Under the pieces are notes generated by a model that had not been told where the DNA came from, searched no databases, and was given only the letters and a program-made list of their open reading frames with translations. DNA of 64,000 nt. It comes from Zygnema cylindricum. Its lineage: Eukaryota > Streptophyta > Zygnematophyceae > Zygnematales > Zygnemataceae. Positions 10,990-23,924 of this stretch are shown here, piece after piece. The position numbers and the translations under genes were made by a program. The stretch is taken from NCBI GenBank assembly GCA_037447655.1, contig JBBHKE010002536.1, positions 1-64,000 of the forward strand. Direction: 5' to 3'. Position 1 is the stretch's first letter; each line of letters starts with the position of its first letter.

Positions 10990-11465
10990 TATCATAATTC
11001 TATTTTTTCCATTATTCTAATTAGGTTTTTTTTTCAATTAGCGTTAATAAGGGAAGTACACTGCGATGGAAATAGTGTGGTGTACGGACATGATACTTCC
11101 GTATGAATTGGTACTTTTTGAATTAAAAAGGCATAAAAAGACACTTAACATTATTGCGCACACATGTGAATGTGCACTGGAAGAAAGAGATGCAAACTCG
11201 TCGACAAAAATCACGTTCTCATGTGTTCGTCCGTCGACCTTGTGAACAGCACAACGGCGTACGAATTGTCAGATTTTGGAAGAATACATATATTACTGTA
11301 GACATTGAAAGGGCGGGCATTTATTATTCAGGACAACCCAAATTACAGTTAGGGATTAATTAGTATATATATATTTAAAAAAAATAAAAAATCCCGATTA
11401 GTGTTAATAACACTAATTGTTTTTTTACGCTATTTATTCCTTTACTCTAATAGCGATTGACGGTG
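10990..11465. mobile_element. 5'-truncated copy of the CACCGTCAATCG MITE
   Basis: Closely similar to positions ~980-1451 and ~35440-35912 of the full-length copies. It retains the right end (AATAGCGATTGACGGTG, then TA) but lacks the left TIR. It abuts the palindromic element through short TACAG repeats (11466-11482). Confidence 0.75.
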
Positions 11466-11482
11466 TACAGTACAGTACAGTA

Positions 11483-12482
11483 CACCGTGAATCGCTATTA
11501 GCGTACATGACGCTAATTGGGGTACCCCTTTTTTTGGGGCAAATTCTCAAATAGAATAAAGTACGCTAAATGTTTTTGCACGTTATGTGAGGTATCCCGC
11601 TCAATACAGTTCATAACTGTAATTTAGTGTCCTTTTAAATAGTGTGGTGTACGGACTGTCAGATTTGTACTATTTCGTACCTTTTTAAATTTAATAGTAC
11701 AGAAAATATAATAACATATAATTGCGTAAATATTTTCCGGGATACGCAGATGTAAAAAAAACGCGACGGCGTACGATTTGAACAATTTCGTAATTATACA
11801 TCTTTTAATATGGACATATTATGTGCCGAAAATTTTTACAAAGCAGTTTACAAATTAGAGTACATGATAAATTAGTATCATGGTCTACCCGAAAAAACAC
11901 AATTTACCGTAAAGTACGCTAATTGTTTCATTACGCTATATTTTTTATTACGCTAATAGCGATTCACGGTGTACTGTACAGTACAGTACTGTACACCGTG
12001 AATCGCTATTAGCGTAATAAAAAATATAGCGTAATGAAACAATTAGCGTACTTTATGGTAAATTGTGTTTTTTCGGGTACACCATGATACTAATTTATCA
12101 TGTACTCTAATTTGTAAACTGCTTTGTAAAAAATTTCGGCACGTAATATGTCCACACTAAAACATGTAGATGTACGAAATTGTTCAAATCGTACGCCGTC
12201 GCGTTTTTTTTACATCTGCGTATGCCGGAAAATATTTACGCAATTATATGTTATTATATTTTCTGTACTTTTAAATTTTAAAATGTACAAAATAGTACAG
12301 ATCTGACAGTCCGTACATCACACTATTTAAAAGGACACTAAATTACAGTTATGAACCGCATTGAGCGGGGTACCTCAAATAACGTGCAAAAACATTTAGC
12401 GTACTTTATTCTATTTGAGAATTTGCCCCAAAAAAAGGGGTACCCCAATTAGCGTCATGTACGCTAATAGCGATTCACGGTG
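11483..12482. mobile_element. 1,000-bp palindrome of two inverted MITEs
   Basis: Two arms of 489 bp each (11483-11971 and 11994-12482) are near-perfect reverse complements about a 22-bp centre made of TACTG/TACAG repeats. Each arm is itself an element with CACCGTGAATCGCTATTAG at both ends. The whole is flanked by TA. Arm landmarks mirrored exactly include the GGGGTACCCC block and ATCGTACGCCGTCGCG. Fragments of the same element occur at 46992-47108. Confidence 0.85.
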
Positions 12483-12646
12483 TACTGTACGAACCTTACC
12501 TGTACTTTAGTTATTGCACATTTGAAGTGTTGACGTTTGACTATGGTTTGGAATTTTAGATCCGTACGAACACACATTTTCCGAAGCTGGCTGCTTTATT
12601 GGTCAACCTTATCCTCCTTTACGTTGTTTAGTACGGACGACAGCTG

Positions 12647-12845
12647 CACCGCGAATCGTTATTAGCGTTGTGAAATTATTAGTGTAAAGAAAAAATTAGC
12701 GTCATTCATTCTAATTTAGTGCCAGGAGACGTGGCAGATTATAGTCCACGTCCTTAAATAGTGTAGTTTATTCTATTTAAGGTATTAATGGCAAAATTTT
12801 GGGGTGCCGATATAGAGTTCATAACGCTAATAACGATTCGCGGTG
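12647..12845. mobile_element. TA-family MITE (CACCGCGAATCG), 199 bp
   Basis: Starts CACCGCGAATCGTTATTAG and ends AACGATTCGCGGTG, followed by TA (the left flank is TG). It matches the 199-bp element at 30209-30407 in sequence and length, sharing AGTGCCAGGAGACGTGGCA and CCACGTCCTTAAATAGTGT. Confidence 0.75.
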
Positions 12846-12849
12846 TACT

Positions 12850-13056
12850 GTACAGCTTCAATCGTTATTAGAATCGATCACTTTAATTCGAATTCTTCTG
12901 ATTCAAAACCATAGTGTTAATAAATAGATATAATGTTGTGGCCCAAAATAAACCACGTCGTAAGACGTAATTTAGTGTCGTCAATTCTAAAACAGTGTTA
13001 ACGTTAATAAAAAAAGAACGTTAATAATCACAGACAATAATAGCGATGGGTGGTTG
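12850..13056. mobile_element. Diverged TA-family MITE
   Basis: Starts CTTCAATCGTTATTAGAATCG just after the previous element and ends near AATAATAGCGATGGGTGG. The TIRs are eroded and the interior resembles other members (CACGTCGTAAGACGTAATTTAGTGT). Confidence 0.5.
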
Positions 13057-13234
13057 TACTGTTTCTTAACTACTGGCCTCGTAAGGAGCCTAGGCTGTAC
13101 TGTAGTCTGTGATATTTCTGATTCTGTCACTAGGAATAGTGTTGTCGCCGATTTTCTCGAATGTCAACGTACCATAAAATTGTAAATTCTCACCAGTTAC
13201 GGATAGGACACTATATCTTCTTGCTGTGCTTTTC

Positions 13235-13395
13235 TGCACCTTTAGATGTACGGACAGGATGCCTCTTTAATTCTATCTTCTTGTTGTACTTATTTTGCAC
13301 CTTTAGCTGTACGGTCAGGATGCCTCTTTAATTCTATCTTCTTGTTGTACTTTTTTTGCACCTTTAGCTGTACGGTCAGGATGCCTCTTTAATTA
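13235..13395. repeat. Three ~64-bp tandem repeats upstream of gene 1
   Basis: Three units share GTACGGTCAGGATGCCTC, then TTTAATTCTATCTTCTTG and TTGCACCTTTAGCTGTACGG. They lie about 700 bp upstream of the TATA-like box of the 401-aa gene. No function can be assigned. Confidence 0.75.
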
Positions 13396-14046
13396 TTTTT
13401 CTGCTGTGGAAGAGATGAAGAAAATCACTTAATCAGGATCTTCTTCTCCAATTTTTTCTTTGGAAACCGTAATATCTTGGATTTCTTCCCCTTGAAATAC
13501 ATTGGAATGAAGTGATTTTGAAGAAAAAAATATAATTGATCATGTTTTGGAATGTAATAGTAAACAATACCTCTTTTTTCCACCGTTTTAAGGTAGAAAT
13601 GTACTAGACAGGTTACTATCTTAAATCTTGCACTTGCTGGTAAACTTATCATGTTGTCATTTAAACTGCTGTAATTAGCATTATCAGCAAACAATTCCTC
13701 GTGCATGTAGAGTCATTTTACAGAAAATGTAAGCAGGATTTTGTAATGTAACCAAAACTCCTCTCTTCTCCTCACTCCTCTCCTTTCTTCTTTCTTCACT
13801 TTATTCTCCTCCTCTCTCCTTTCGTTATTTTCCACAGCTTCTACATTAGACATTTTTTCATCTTCTTCCTCCATTATTGTGGAATGAGACCAAGCTGGCT
13901 TCTAATCTGATGTTCACTTTATCTATCAATGTGCAACAATACTTTCAAACAAGTACTTTCGAACCGTACAGTTCCATACTTGCAAATCCGTGCCTTCCAA
14001 GACATAGATAATCCATACTAAAAAGCGTCATTTCCATTCCTTCACT
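13396..14046. other. Upstream region of gene 1
   Basis: No gene is called. A 93-codon minus frame (13425-13706) has no recognisable domain. A pyrimidine-rich block (about 13755-13830) and ordinary AT-rich sequence precede the TATA-like box. Confidence 0.5.
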
Positions 14047-14056
14047 TATATAAATA
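14047..14056 (+). promoter_or_regulatory. TATA-like box of gene 1
   Basis: TATATAAATA lies 78 bases upstream of the first ATG (14134), a suitable distance for a plant core promoter with a short 5' UTR beginning around 14080. The start site itself is inferred. Confidence 0.5.
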
Positions 14057-14133
14057 CGCCGAGATAACGTGAGAAGCATCAGCATAGAATTTCCTGGACA
14101 TTAGGTTTTATAGGGTTTTTTAGGGCCTAGTGT

Positions 14134-16534
14134 GTGAATTCAATGGGACGAGGAATTTGGCCTCCAGCGGTTCCCGCAGAGTCAACTGCTTCTTCACCAA
14201 ACCCTAGTCCATCTCCTTCTCATCAATCCTATAATAACAATAACAATAATAATAATAGGAGGGAAACGACTTTTTCTGGAGGATCATCTCGGTCAGTCCA
14301 GCCAGAGTCTTCTGAATTCCGTACAAGTAATCATGGCAGCCATGGCTCTCACGGAGAGAATAGGACAGGGAGGAGTACAGAAGGAAGTAGAGACAGGAAC
14401 CGGATGGTATCAACGACAGAAGTTCAAGGAGCTCGGAGGTAAGTCTCAAGTTTTAGGGTTTTTTTATTTGATGCGCATGTTTTACCTTTTTCATCATGGA
14501 AATTATCCTTTGATGCACATTTTTTACATTTTTCATTCTAGAAACTATCATTTGATGCACGTTTCTGCCTTTTTTACTGTAAACATTATTACAGGATACA
14601 CATTCTTTTTACCTTTAATGCACATTACCTTTTTCATTGTAAAAGCTATAATTTGATGCCCATATTTTACCTTTCTTACTGTAACGATTATTATAGGATA
14701 CACATTTTTTTTACCTTTGATGCACATTTTTTTTTCTTTGAAGTTGCAGGAATGAAAGTGCTTCTCGCTCGACAGTCGAAGAACGCCAGCGAATGAATCC
14801 TCGGAGCTTGGGGTCATCGGCACAACCAAATTCTCGCCATGTTAACTCCTCCATTTTGTCCTTTGTGCCTCCAGTGAGTGTGACTGACAGTTTTTTGTGA
14901 GTGTCACTAACTTTGTTGGAGCAAACATTTTCGTTCATCGGATTTAACAAGGTGGTGGCTTCTTCCATCACATTGACAAGGTTATTAGTTCATTTTTGTC
15001 TTCTGACATTGTCTTGCAGGTTAATAAAATAGTTTTAAAGTTTAAACACTAAAATTACGTAGTGTTACTGTACAAAATACATGGTTATCCTGTACTATAC
15101 ATGTACTTTACGGTTGGATACGCATATATTACGGGGTTTCCATATTTAGTATTTCCATAGCTTTTTATGTTCATACCATCGCTTATAAAGAATGGAATGG
15201 TAGAGAAGGTACATCAGAGATGTATCCTGTGCCCATAGCTTATCCACGTTAAAACTATGGTCTCCAAAGAACAAAATGTCAGAGTAATGTACATCAGATA
15301 AAGTAAAATCCTTGTGAATGTAAAAACCATCACAGGAGCTGTATGGTTTAGTCATGCTGAGGTGGTTTCCATCCTCGTTCGAGAGTAAATCATACAATTC
15401 TCACAGTTTTTTTAGTAATCGTGCTTACGGTTACTCATTAAATTGTACGATTCACCATCAACATGAAGGTACCCTCCTCTCGTGTAATTACCCTACGAGA
15501 GGCGCTGATTGTCATCCTAAAGTGCTATCAGGTGACAGGAAACTCTAATGAGAGTAAGCCGGAAAATGGCATATCAGGACTTCGAGGGCAGCAAGAAGGT
15601 GAATCAGCTGGGAATGGGAGACAAGGGGCTTCAATTCAAAATAGGAGAATGCTTCGTGAGATTTTGCCCGGGGGGACATGGTGGCGAGATGCTTACCAGG
15701 TGGATTGGAGGCCGAAGAGATTCATTGCCAAGTTTCGTCAGCAAACAGAATTTTTTCGATTCGCTGCAAATTGTGAGGTCGGTCGATTTCACGACGTCCT
15801 TTGTTTTTCTTGTTTTGGTTGTTTTTGCTGTTTTTGTCGTTTTTGTTAATTTTGTCACTTCTTTTGTTTTGTCTTTTCTGTCGGTTTTGTTGTTTTTGCC
15901 AAAAGGTGTTGCCTAGCATTTGATGTTTTAGGGTTCTTTGCTCCTTCACCAATTCCATCATTTTATATGGCTATATTGTTGGTTAACACGGTGGATTGGA
16001 AGAAGAGGCGAGGGAAGGGCGAGGGTGGGAGGGGGAGGGTTACAAGTTTTGGTGAAAAGATTTGGTGAAATGAGTTCGCTATCCTGCTGAATTCAGCCAC
16101 CTGGTATCAGTGAATAATAAGAGTTTTGGCCTTTTTCAATGGAAAAGCACCTTGCTCAGTACTTTTTTACGCCTGATTTGCCAGGAAGGACTATGTGAAA
16201 ATCTTTTTTGTGATTTCCTTTTGTTCTTACGGTTTACAGTTTTCGCGAACCATTAAGGATGTGAAGAGTGACCGAATTCAGCAGGTCCCTTCCTTAAGTG
16301 TCTGCGGTTTTGAGGTGTGTAAGAAAAACTATCAAACCCTGACAAACCTTTAAAAATATCGCTTTAAACCTTCCCTCATTTGAATTTTAAAAACAATGTG
16401 GAAAACTCTAGTTACATTATTACCCATTTCTATGTACGTGTGGATTTCTCTAGCAAAGAATAAAGCAGATTCTGGGTTTAGAAAGCGGGTTTAAGATTGG
16501 CAATATAGTTTTAATTTGCAATAAAAGGGTAGAA

Positions 16535-16567
<33 letters not shown>

Positions 16568-19500
16568 CATATATACATATATACATATATACATATATGC
16601 ATATATACATATATACATATATACATATATATATATACATATATATATATATATTCTACATGTATGTATGTTACAAAAATGCTGCTTTCCAGTTGTTGCG
16701 TGGCTTAGATGGGCCGTTTTTTAGCATATGATGTTATGTAAATTAACATAACAATACAGATGCTTTCACTAATTGGTTTGGTGTTGGAGTTTCCAATGCA
16801 GTTATAGTCGGCAACCGAACATTTGATTCACATAGTCGACCAATTCACCATGGACGATGATGATCTTCCTACTATTATCATAGTTTAACGAATATAGTTT
16901 CTTGCAATGTTATTATGTTTCCGTTTAATGACTAAATGTATACATTTCCGTATGCGGCATCGCCGAAGATGGTGGATGTTCCCTTGTTCTAATGAAGTAT
17001 GGGAGGTTGTGCACTTACAAAAATTGCTATGATTTGAACCTAAAGAACGAGATAGAGAGTGGCGACAAGCTTACGGGATGGGATGCGAAAACTTCCATAA
17101 ATTGTTTACGCTCGTAAGACCATATATAGAGAGAGAAAATATACACAAATATATGTACAGAAATTGTCGTGATGCTGTTCATCTAATGAAAGCATTGGCA
17201 ACGGTGTTGTACCAATTTGGGAACGAGTGCTCCTTACATACTATTTCAAAGTTGGTCGTAGCACCGTAGTTTTTTACACAACGTTGATTTGTGACATGCT
17301 GGCCGATAATTACACACTAGATTTGTCTCACATCTAACAAGAGATCGTCTGAAGCTCATATAACACGGGTTTGAAACTTTAATGAAATCAAAAATGATAG
17401 CGGGTGTGATAGATGGAACAAATATCTATTTGCAAAACAAATTGAAATTTAATTCGCATGATTACTACTCCCACCATGATGAATACAGTATTTCGCTACA
17501 AGGACCACTGAATGGTATTTTGGGATATTTGTGTGAAGGCTCTTAGAGGAGTCCATGATTTGAGTCATTTCCAAGACTCGTCTTTGTTTACAAAATTGGG
17601 CTCACTTACGGTGAGATTAGCATTATTAATGGTCAAGAAGTGCGGCAGGTCTTTTTAACATTCTGCTTATCTTTCGACTCCTTACATTTTGAAAGCATTA
17701 TATAATGAGGCATCTTGAACAGATGAGGAAAATGCTTGTGAAAAAGATCTCCGAATAGAAAGAATTTTAATTGAAAATGCATATGGCATTTTGATGATAT
17801 GTTTTCCTATCCTTCAATCATTCCAATTGAATTAAAGCGAGTGCTTGCAATTGTAGCAATTTGTTGTGTCATTGATAACTTTCTTTTGTTGGATGGGGAA
17901 AAATTGCCAACACTACTGCCATGGATTCGTGAAGGAAAACGGATTCTATTGAAACCCTTTTATTGACTAAACCGAATATTACACAACCACCATCGAGATG
18001 CTTTGCTTCAAGATTGGCAAGAGAGGGTGTAACACATACGGTAAAAAATCCTCTGGCTTTTCGTGTTTATTTAGCCCAAAATAAGCTTCCAATAAACATT
18101 TGCTCCAAAATGTGTGATATTAAACACTACCGTGACTTTTTGAAATTTGTGACTAATCGATGTTTATTGTTTGAACAAGTTGTTTTTTCGAATAATTGCT
18201 ATGTCAAACCAATATAAATGGTGAACGTATGTTGAAAATGTACAGGCACTTGAAAGTTCAAAATTGTTTATCGCGGCGGAGAGGTTCTCGATATAAAACA
18301 CAAACAATATAAATAGATGCACAGATTGTTTTGGTTGTGGTAGTGATGACAATTCACAGTTAGTTTCAGATTGCCTTTTCCTAGGCCCGAAAAAGTGATA
18401 CAGGCGTTAAGTAATAAAGACACATGTCCATGAGATGATTTACGAACTTGTTGGTTGTTGTTATAATTTATTTCACTCGTTTTGGAAACCGTTTCAACGC
18501 GTATACCTATTAGCGCAATGCAAACATTTACAATTTTGGTGTGTGGGGAAAAATGTTATTTCTATTTAGTTTTTTGCACATTGGTGATTATTCATGAAGT
18601 TTTTTAAATCCACCAATTTCGTTGAATGTATAGGTTCCCACCATAAGCCAACGAAAATAGTATTTGCCGTAAAATTCACGGTCATTTTATAAGTGTTGTG
18701 TGTAATCCATGAAATGAACATTGACAATGATTTTAACTAGTACATTAACTTTTTTTGAGCTTTGATAACTCTTCATATATCTAAAGTTATTTCTTACACC
18801 TACGAAAATAGTTAGTGTGGTCGATACATTTATTTGAGAAGACAATATTTAGCAAATGCGGACATTTTTTGTGCATAGTATTCAACATAAATGAAAAGTA
18901 TACATGAAGGTCAAGTTTTGTCATAAAAATATAGCGCAAGGACGAAGAAAATAAAATAATTCACATTTTAACATGTCATACCAAATGAACAACATCTATT
19001 GTTATAAAAATATATGTGGTTCGGAAAACAATTATTTACTACAAAAAATTAAATGAATGTCACTGAAAAATTCATACGATTTCTAAGGGAAAGAAACTCG
19101 ACATTTTATTTTCTTACACTATTGTTTATGTTACACACACCATTTTATTGTATAAAATATAAATTTATTCCATGTGTATAACACATATTTATAGCATGTA
19201 TACTTTTGCAAACTTTTGACAGTGAACCCAATAACGAACACAACGTCTCATATCTTGAAACCCCTTTTTATAAATAGGTAACCACTATTTGACATGCCCG
19301 AACTATATTAACTGGGATAACACTCACAAAACTTAAAGAAAGGAAATATAAAACTACATAGACAGAACTGTTGCTACGATCATACGAGATAGAGAGAGAG
19401 AAAGAAGAACAAAGGGAGAGAGAAGGAGAGAGAGAGCGAGAGAGACATGGAAGGGGAAAGAGAGAGAGAGGAAAAAAGAGAGAGAGAAAAAAAGAGAAAG

Positions 19501-22500
19501 AGAGGGGAGAGAGAGGACGAGAGAGGGGGAGAGAGGGAGAGCGCGAGGGAGAGAGGGAGAGGGAGGGGGTGGGGGTGGAGAAGGGGGAGGGGGAGGGGGG
19601 GACAAAAATGTCATTCTCCAAATCTTGGAATTTTGTGGTTGGATTTGCAGACGTAATTCTTCGAAGTGATCCACACGTTTTTTTGCCTCGCTTTCATGTG
19701 CATCGCACTTTTTCGTAGCTTCATTTCTTCACGTTTCTTTAAAGAATGTAACTCTAATATCTTTATATTCGTATCACATTCTATTTACTCTTTGCGTTCC
19801 AAACGTGACTTGTGTAAAGTTTCATTTCAAGATCTAACCACATTTTTTTGACTAAATCTTTTTCAACGCTTAATTGAGCGATAACCTCCAAAGTTTGTCT
19901 AGACTTTATCACTTTCATTTCGGTCGTATTTTTTATGTTAGACATCTTTTCTGACATAAGTTGTTTTTCATTCACGTCATGTTTTTCATTAATGTCATTT
20001 TTTTTTTCCGTTTTGAAACACTAACCACATGCGCACGTGTGTTTACCTCTTTTTCAACATTACACTTTTTGGTTTTTTTCCCTATTTTGTTAAGGGAGAC
20101 GAGTAAGTTTACTCGCGAGGTGTTTACCTCTTCTTTAACACTAATATATTTGTATTTTTTAAAAACTTTGTTAGGGGATACAACGATATCGGATTGTGGG
20201 GTATTCATTGTTGGTAGATATTCGTTGTAGGATTTCAAAGTATCTCTATTTTATTTGGCCTGTATCTTAAAGAAAAAATACAAAGATCTTGTAATGAAAA
20301 AAAATCGACTAGAACAAACTAAATAAAATGGAGATACTTTGATATATACACATTCAGTCTTTCAGCATATCAAAAAAATTATTGGGGTGGATTTTAATAT
20401 TGATGGAGGCATCTTTCATTATACAAAAAAAAGTAACACACACAGCTTGGGAGGAGATGATGTTTACAAAAATGACAAGTATATAATACCAAACAACACC
20501 CTTGGAGAGGATGTCGATGATGAAGAAGACGATGTGGTGGAAATACCACAGTTCATTCCAAAAACCTCAATTGCCAAAAACTAATACCTATGACAATAAT
20601 AATGTACCTATCTATAAGGAGGCTTTGATCCACCAACAACGAATACCCCTGAATCATACATCTTTGTATCTCCTAACAAAGACCTCAAAAAAACAAAAAA
20701 AAAGGTTGAAAGAGAGGTAAACACCTCGGAAGTGAACCAACCTGTCTCCCCAAACAAAGTAGGGAAAAAAACTAGAAATTGTAGTGTTGAAGAAGAGGTA
20801 AATACACATGCGCATGTGGTCGGAGTTTCAAAACGGAAAAAAGAAAATGACGTCAAACAACTTATGTCAGATGAGATGATTAACATGAAAAATACGATCC
20901 AAATCGAAGTGAGGAAGTATGGACAAGCTTTAGAGGTTATCGCTCAATTAAACGCAAAAAAAGCTACAGTCGAAAAAATGCTGTTAGATCTTGAAATGAA
21001 ACTTTTACACAAGTCACGTCTGGAAGAATGGAATAAAAAACAAACATGAAGATATTGGAGTTATAGTCTTTAGAGAAACGTGCGAATATGAAACTACGAA
21101 AAAATGCGATGCAACGTGAAAGCGAGGCAAAAAAAACGTGTGGATCACTTGGAGGAATTACGTTTGCAAATCCAACTACAAAATTCCATAATCTAGAGAA
21201 TGGCATTTCTATATCTTTCTTTTTTTCCCGTGCGCATGTGTATTTACTTTTTCTTCAACACTACACTTTTTGGTTTTTTTCTGTACTTTGTTAGAGAGAC
21301 GGGTTGGTTCACTTGCGGGGTGTTTGCCTTTTTTTCAACACTTTTTGTTTTGTTTTTTGAGGTGTTGGTAAGGGGATACAAGGATGTTTGATTGTGTGGT
21401 TTTTGTTGTTGGTGGATCAAAGCCTTATGTTTAGATGGGTACATTGTTATTATCATTTGTATTAGCTTTTGACAGTTGTGGTTTTGGAATGAACTGTGGT
21501 ATTTCCACCATATCACTTTCTTCCTCATCAACATCCTCTCTTAGAGTGTTGTTTGGTATGGCTTACTCCTCATTTTTGTCAACATCATCTCTTCCCAAGT
21601 TGTCCGTGTTACTTCTTTCTGTATTGTGAAAGATGCCTCCGTCAAAAGTAAAATCCAACCTAAATAATTATTTTGCTTTGCTGAAAGACTGAATGTATGA
21701 TGTGAAAGTATATCTATTTTATTTGGCCTGTTCTAGTCGATTTTTTTCATTACAAGATCTTTGTTTTTTTTTCTTTAAAGTGTGTAATTTTTTTTTTGAG
21801 GATTCAATGCTTTGGTACCTCTAATGTCGCGTTGACTTGTTTATTTTGTCAACTATGAGAGTTTGCTATTTATGGTTTGTTAGATTTTATATCTCCCTTG
21901 TTGGGTTTGCACCCATGTATTTACCAAGATGTCCGTGGATTTGACGCTTTTAGGCTTTTTTAATAACTTAGCATCTTTTGGTTTTGGGCTAATAAAATGA
22001 TTTTGTTGAGTGGATGTCTTACTTTTTTTGGTGTTGAATTGGGTTCCGAGAAAATGGATTTCTTCTATAGTGGTAGTGTCTTTATTAAAATCAATATCGG
22101 GAATTGCACAAAATTCCGCCAAATTTGCACAATTCTGCACACCACCAATTTGAAATAGCCGATTAGTAGTCGGTAGTTAAAATAAACCTAAATCGTAAAA
22201 GATCAAAAAATAAAGATATTTCAACTTTTTTTAATTTATTGAAACCATTAAGTAAACATGGGCGTTGGTTTTTTTCATAAAAAACAAACACTAAATATAT
22301 GAAAGAATTACAGCAAACTACATACAATAAAATACAAATCATTACAGCAAAATACATAAAATACAATACAATACATTACCGCAAACTACATGAAATACAA
22401 TACAATACATTCAGCAAAATACATACGATATAATACAATGTAGTACAATACAAGGAAATATGGTACAATGGAGTACAATACAATACTATAAAGTACAATT

Positions 22501-23880
22501 TAATAAAACAAACAAGAAAAACCCATTCAAGTTATTGAGAATCATAATGACAAAACTCTATTTTACTATAAAATAGTAACTTTAATAAAACCATTAGAGC
22601 GAAACACACCCTGGCCTAAACTCGACTCGGTTAAGTCGACCTGAATTGCAATTCAATAGGAGACAAAGGGTCGGGATTAATGCACTTATAGATAAAAGAT
22701 GGCCCGACAATTAAAATTGAAATTGCTCATGATAAAAATACTAGCAAATATTTTAAAAAAACTATGTTAAAAATTAACTCCAACAAAAACCTCAAGGCAA
22801 AACAAGAAGCCGCCCTGACTAAAACTGCTATCAACGAGAATCGAGAAAAATGCCAGTTTAAACCTTAAGGTCAGCCTTTATAAAAGATAGAAGAAGGGAA
22901 AGGAGAAAACGAATTCACATTCCACATAGGCATCAACAAAAACATGTCTTCAAAAGACAACGAACTTAATCTTAAATTCCCACATCACCTGATTTTATAT
23001 AACAATGTAATTATTAGCATTTTTATCTTATTACGGAGCCCATCGTTAAACTAATTAACTTAACACTTTAAACCTTCTCATTTATCAATACCAAATTTTT
23101 GGTGAAATTGTAGAAGCCCCAAAGTTATTCATGTGGTCCAAAGATAAGACATTAACTTAATAAACTTCTAAATTTATAAACTTATAAAAATTATTAAACC
23201 TGTTACATTTATTATTTTTATTTCACTTATTAGCTTATTCACTTGTAAAACCTACTAATTTATGAAATGTTTTACCATTTTACCTTAAACTAAAACAAAA
23301 AACAACGAAAAAAAGACTATAAGCCAGAATCTGAATACGTAAATCCATAATTTAGATAAACGCTAATAAATTGCAATCAGACTGTAAAACAAGATTCCCA
23401 AAACCGTTAGATATCTAAACGCAAATTGCCTCAAAATCTGAATCAAATGTGACATTTTTCCTATTTGCACCCTTAAGTCTTTAATAGAGAATCGGCTGGT
23501 ACCTCGATTCAAATTTTTCCGCTCAATTTGCTATCCCAACGTCAATAACCGCTTTTTGAAACACCATCAACAGTTTTCCCAAAAATTATAAAAAGCACAG
23601 CAAAGTCAACTCAAACAATACCAAATCATATCAAATTTCAACAAATTCCATTGATCTTGATTTTGATTTACTAAGGGAGTTGAACAGTATACCATCCAGT
23701 TGGGAAACAACAGTTTGAGAAGAGTTGAAAACAAAATTTTTATACAACTGCTTTTCAGATATGATAAAATATGTATGCATACATGTATATATGCATACAT
23801 ATATATGCATACATGTATACATGTATACATGTATATATGTATATACATATATAAATATATACGTATATACGTATATATGT

Positions 23881-23924
<44 letters not shown>

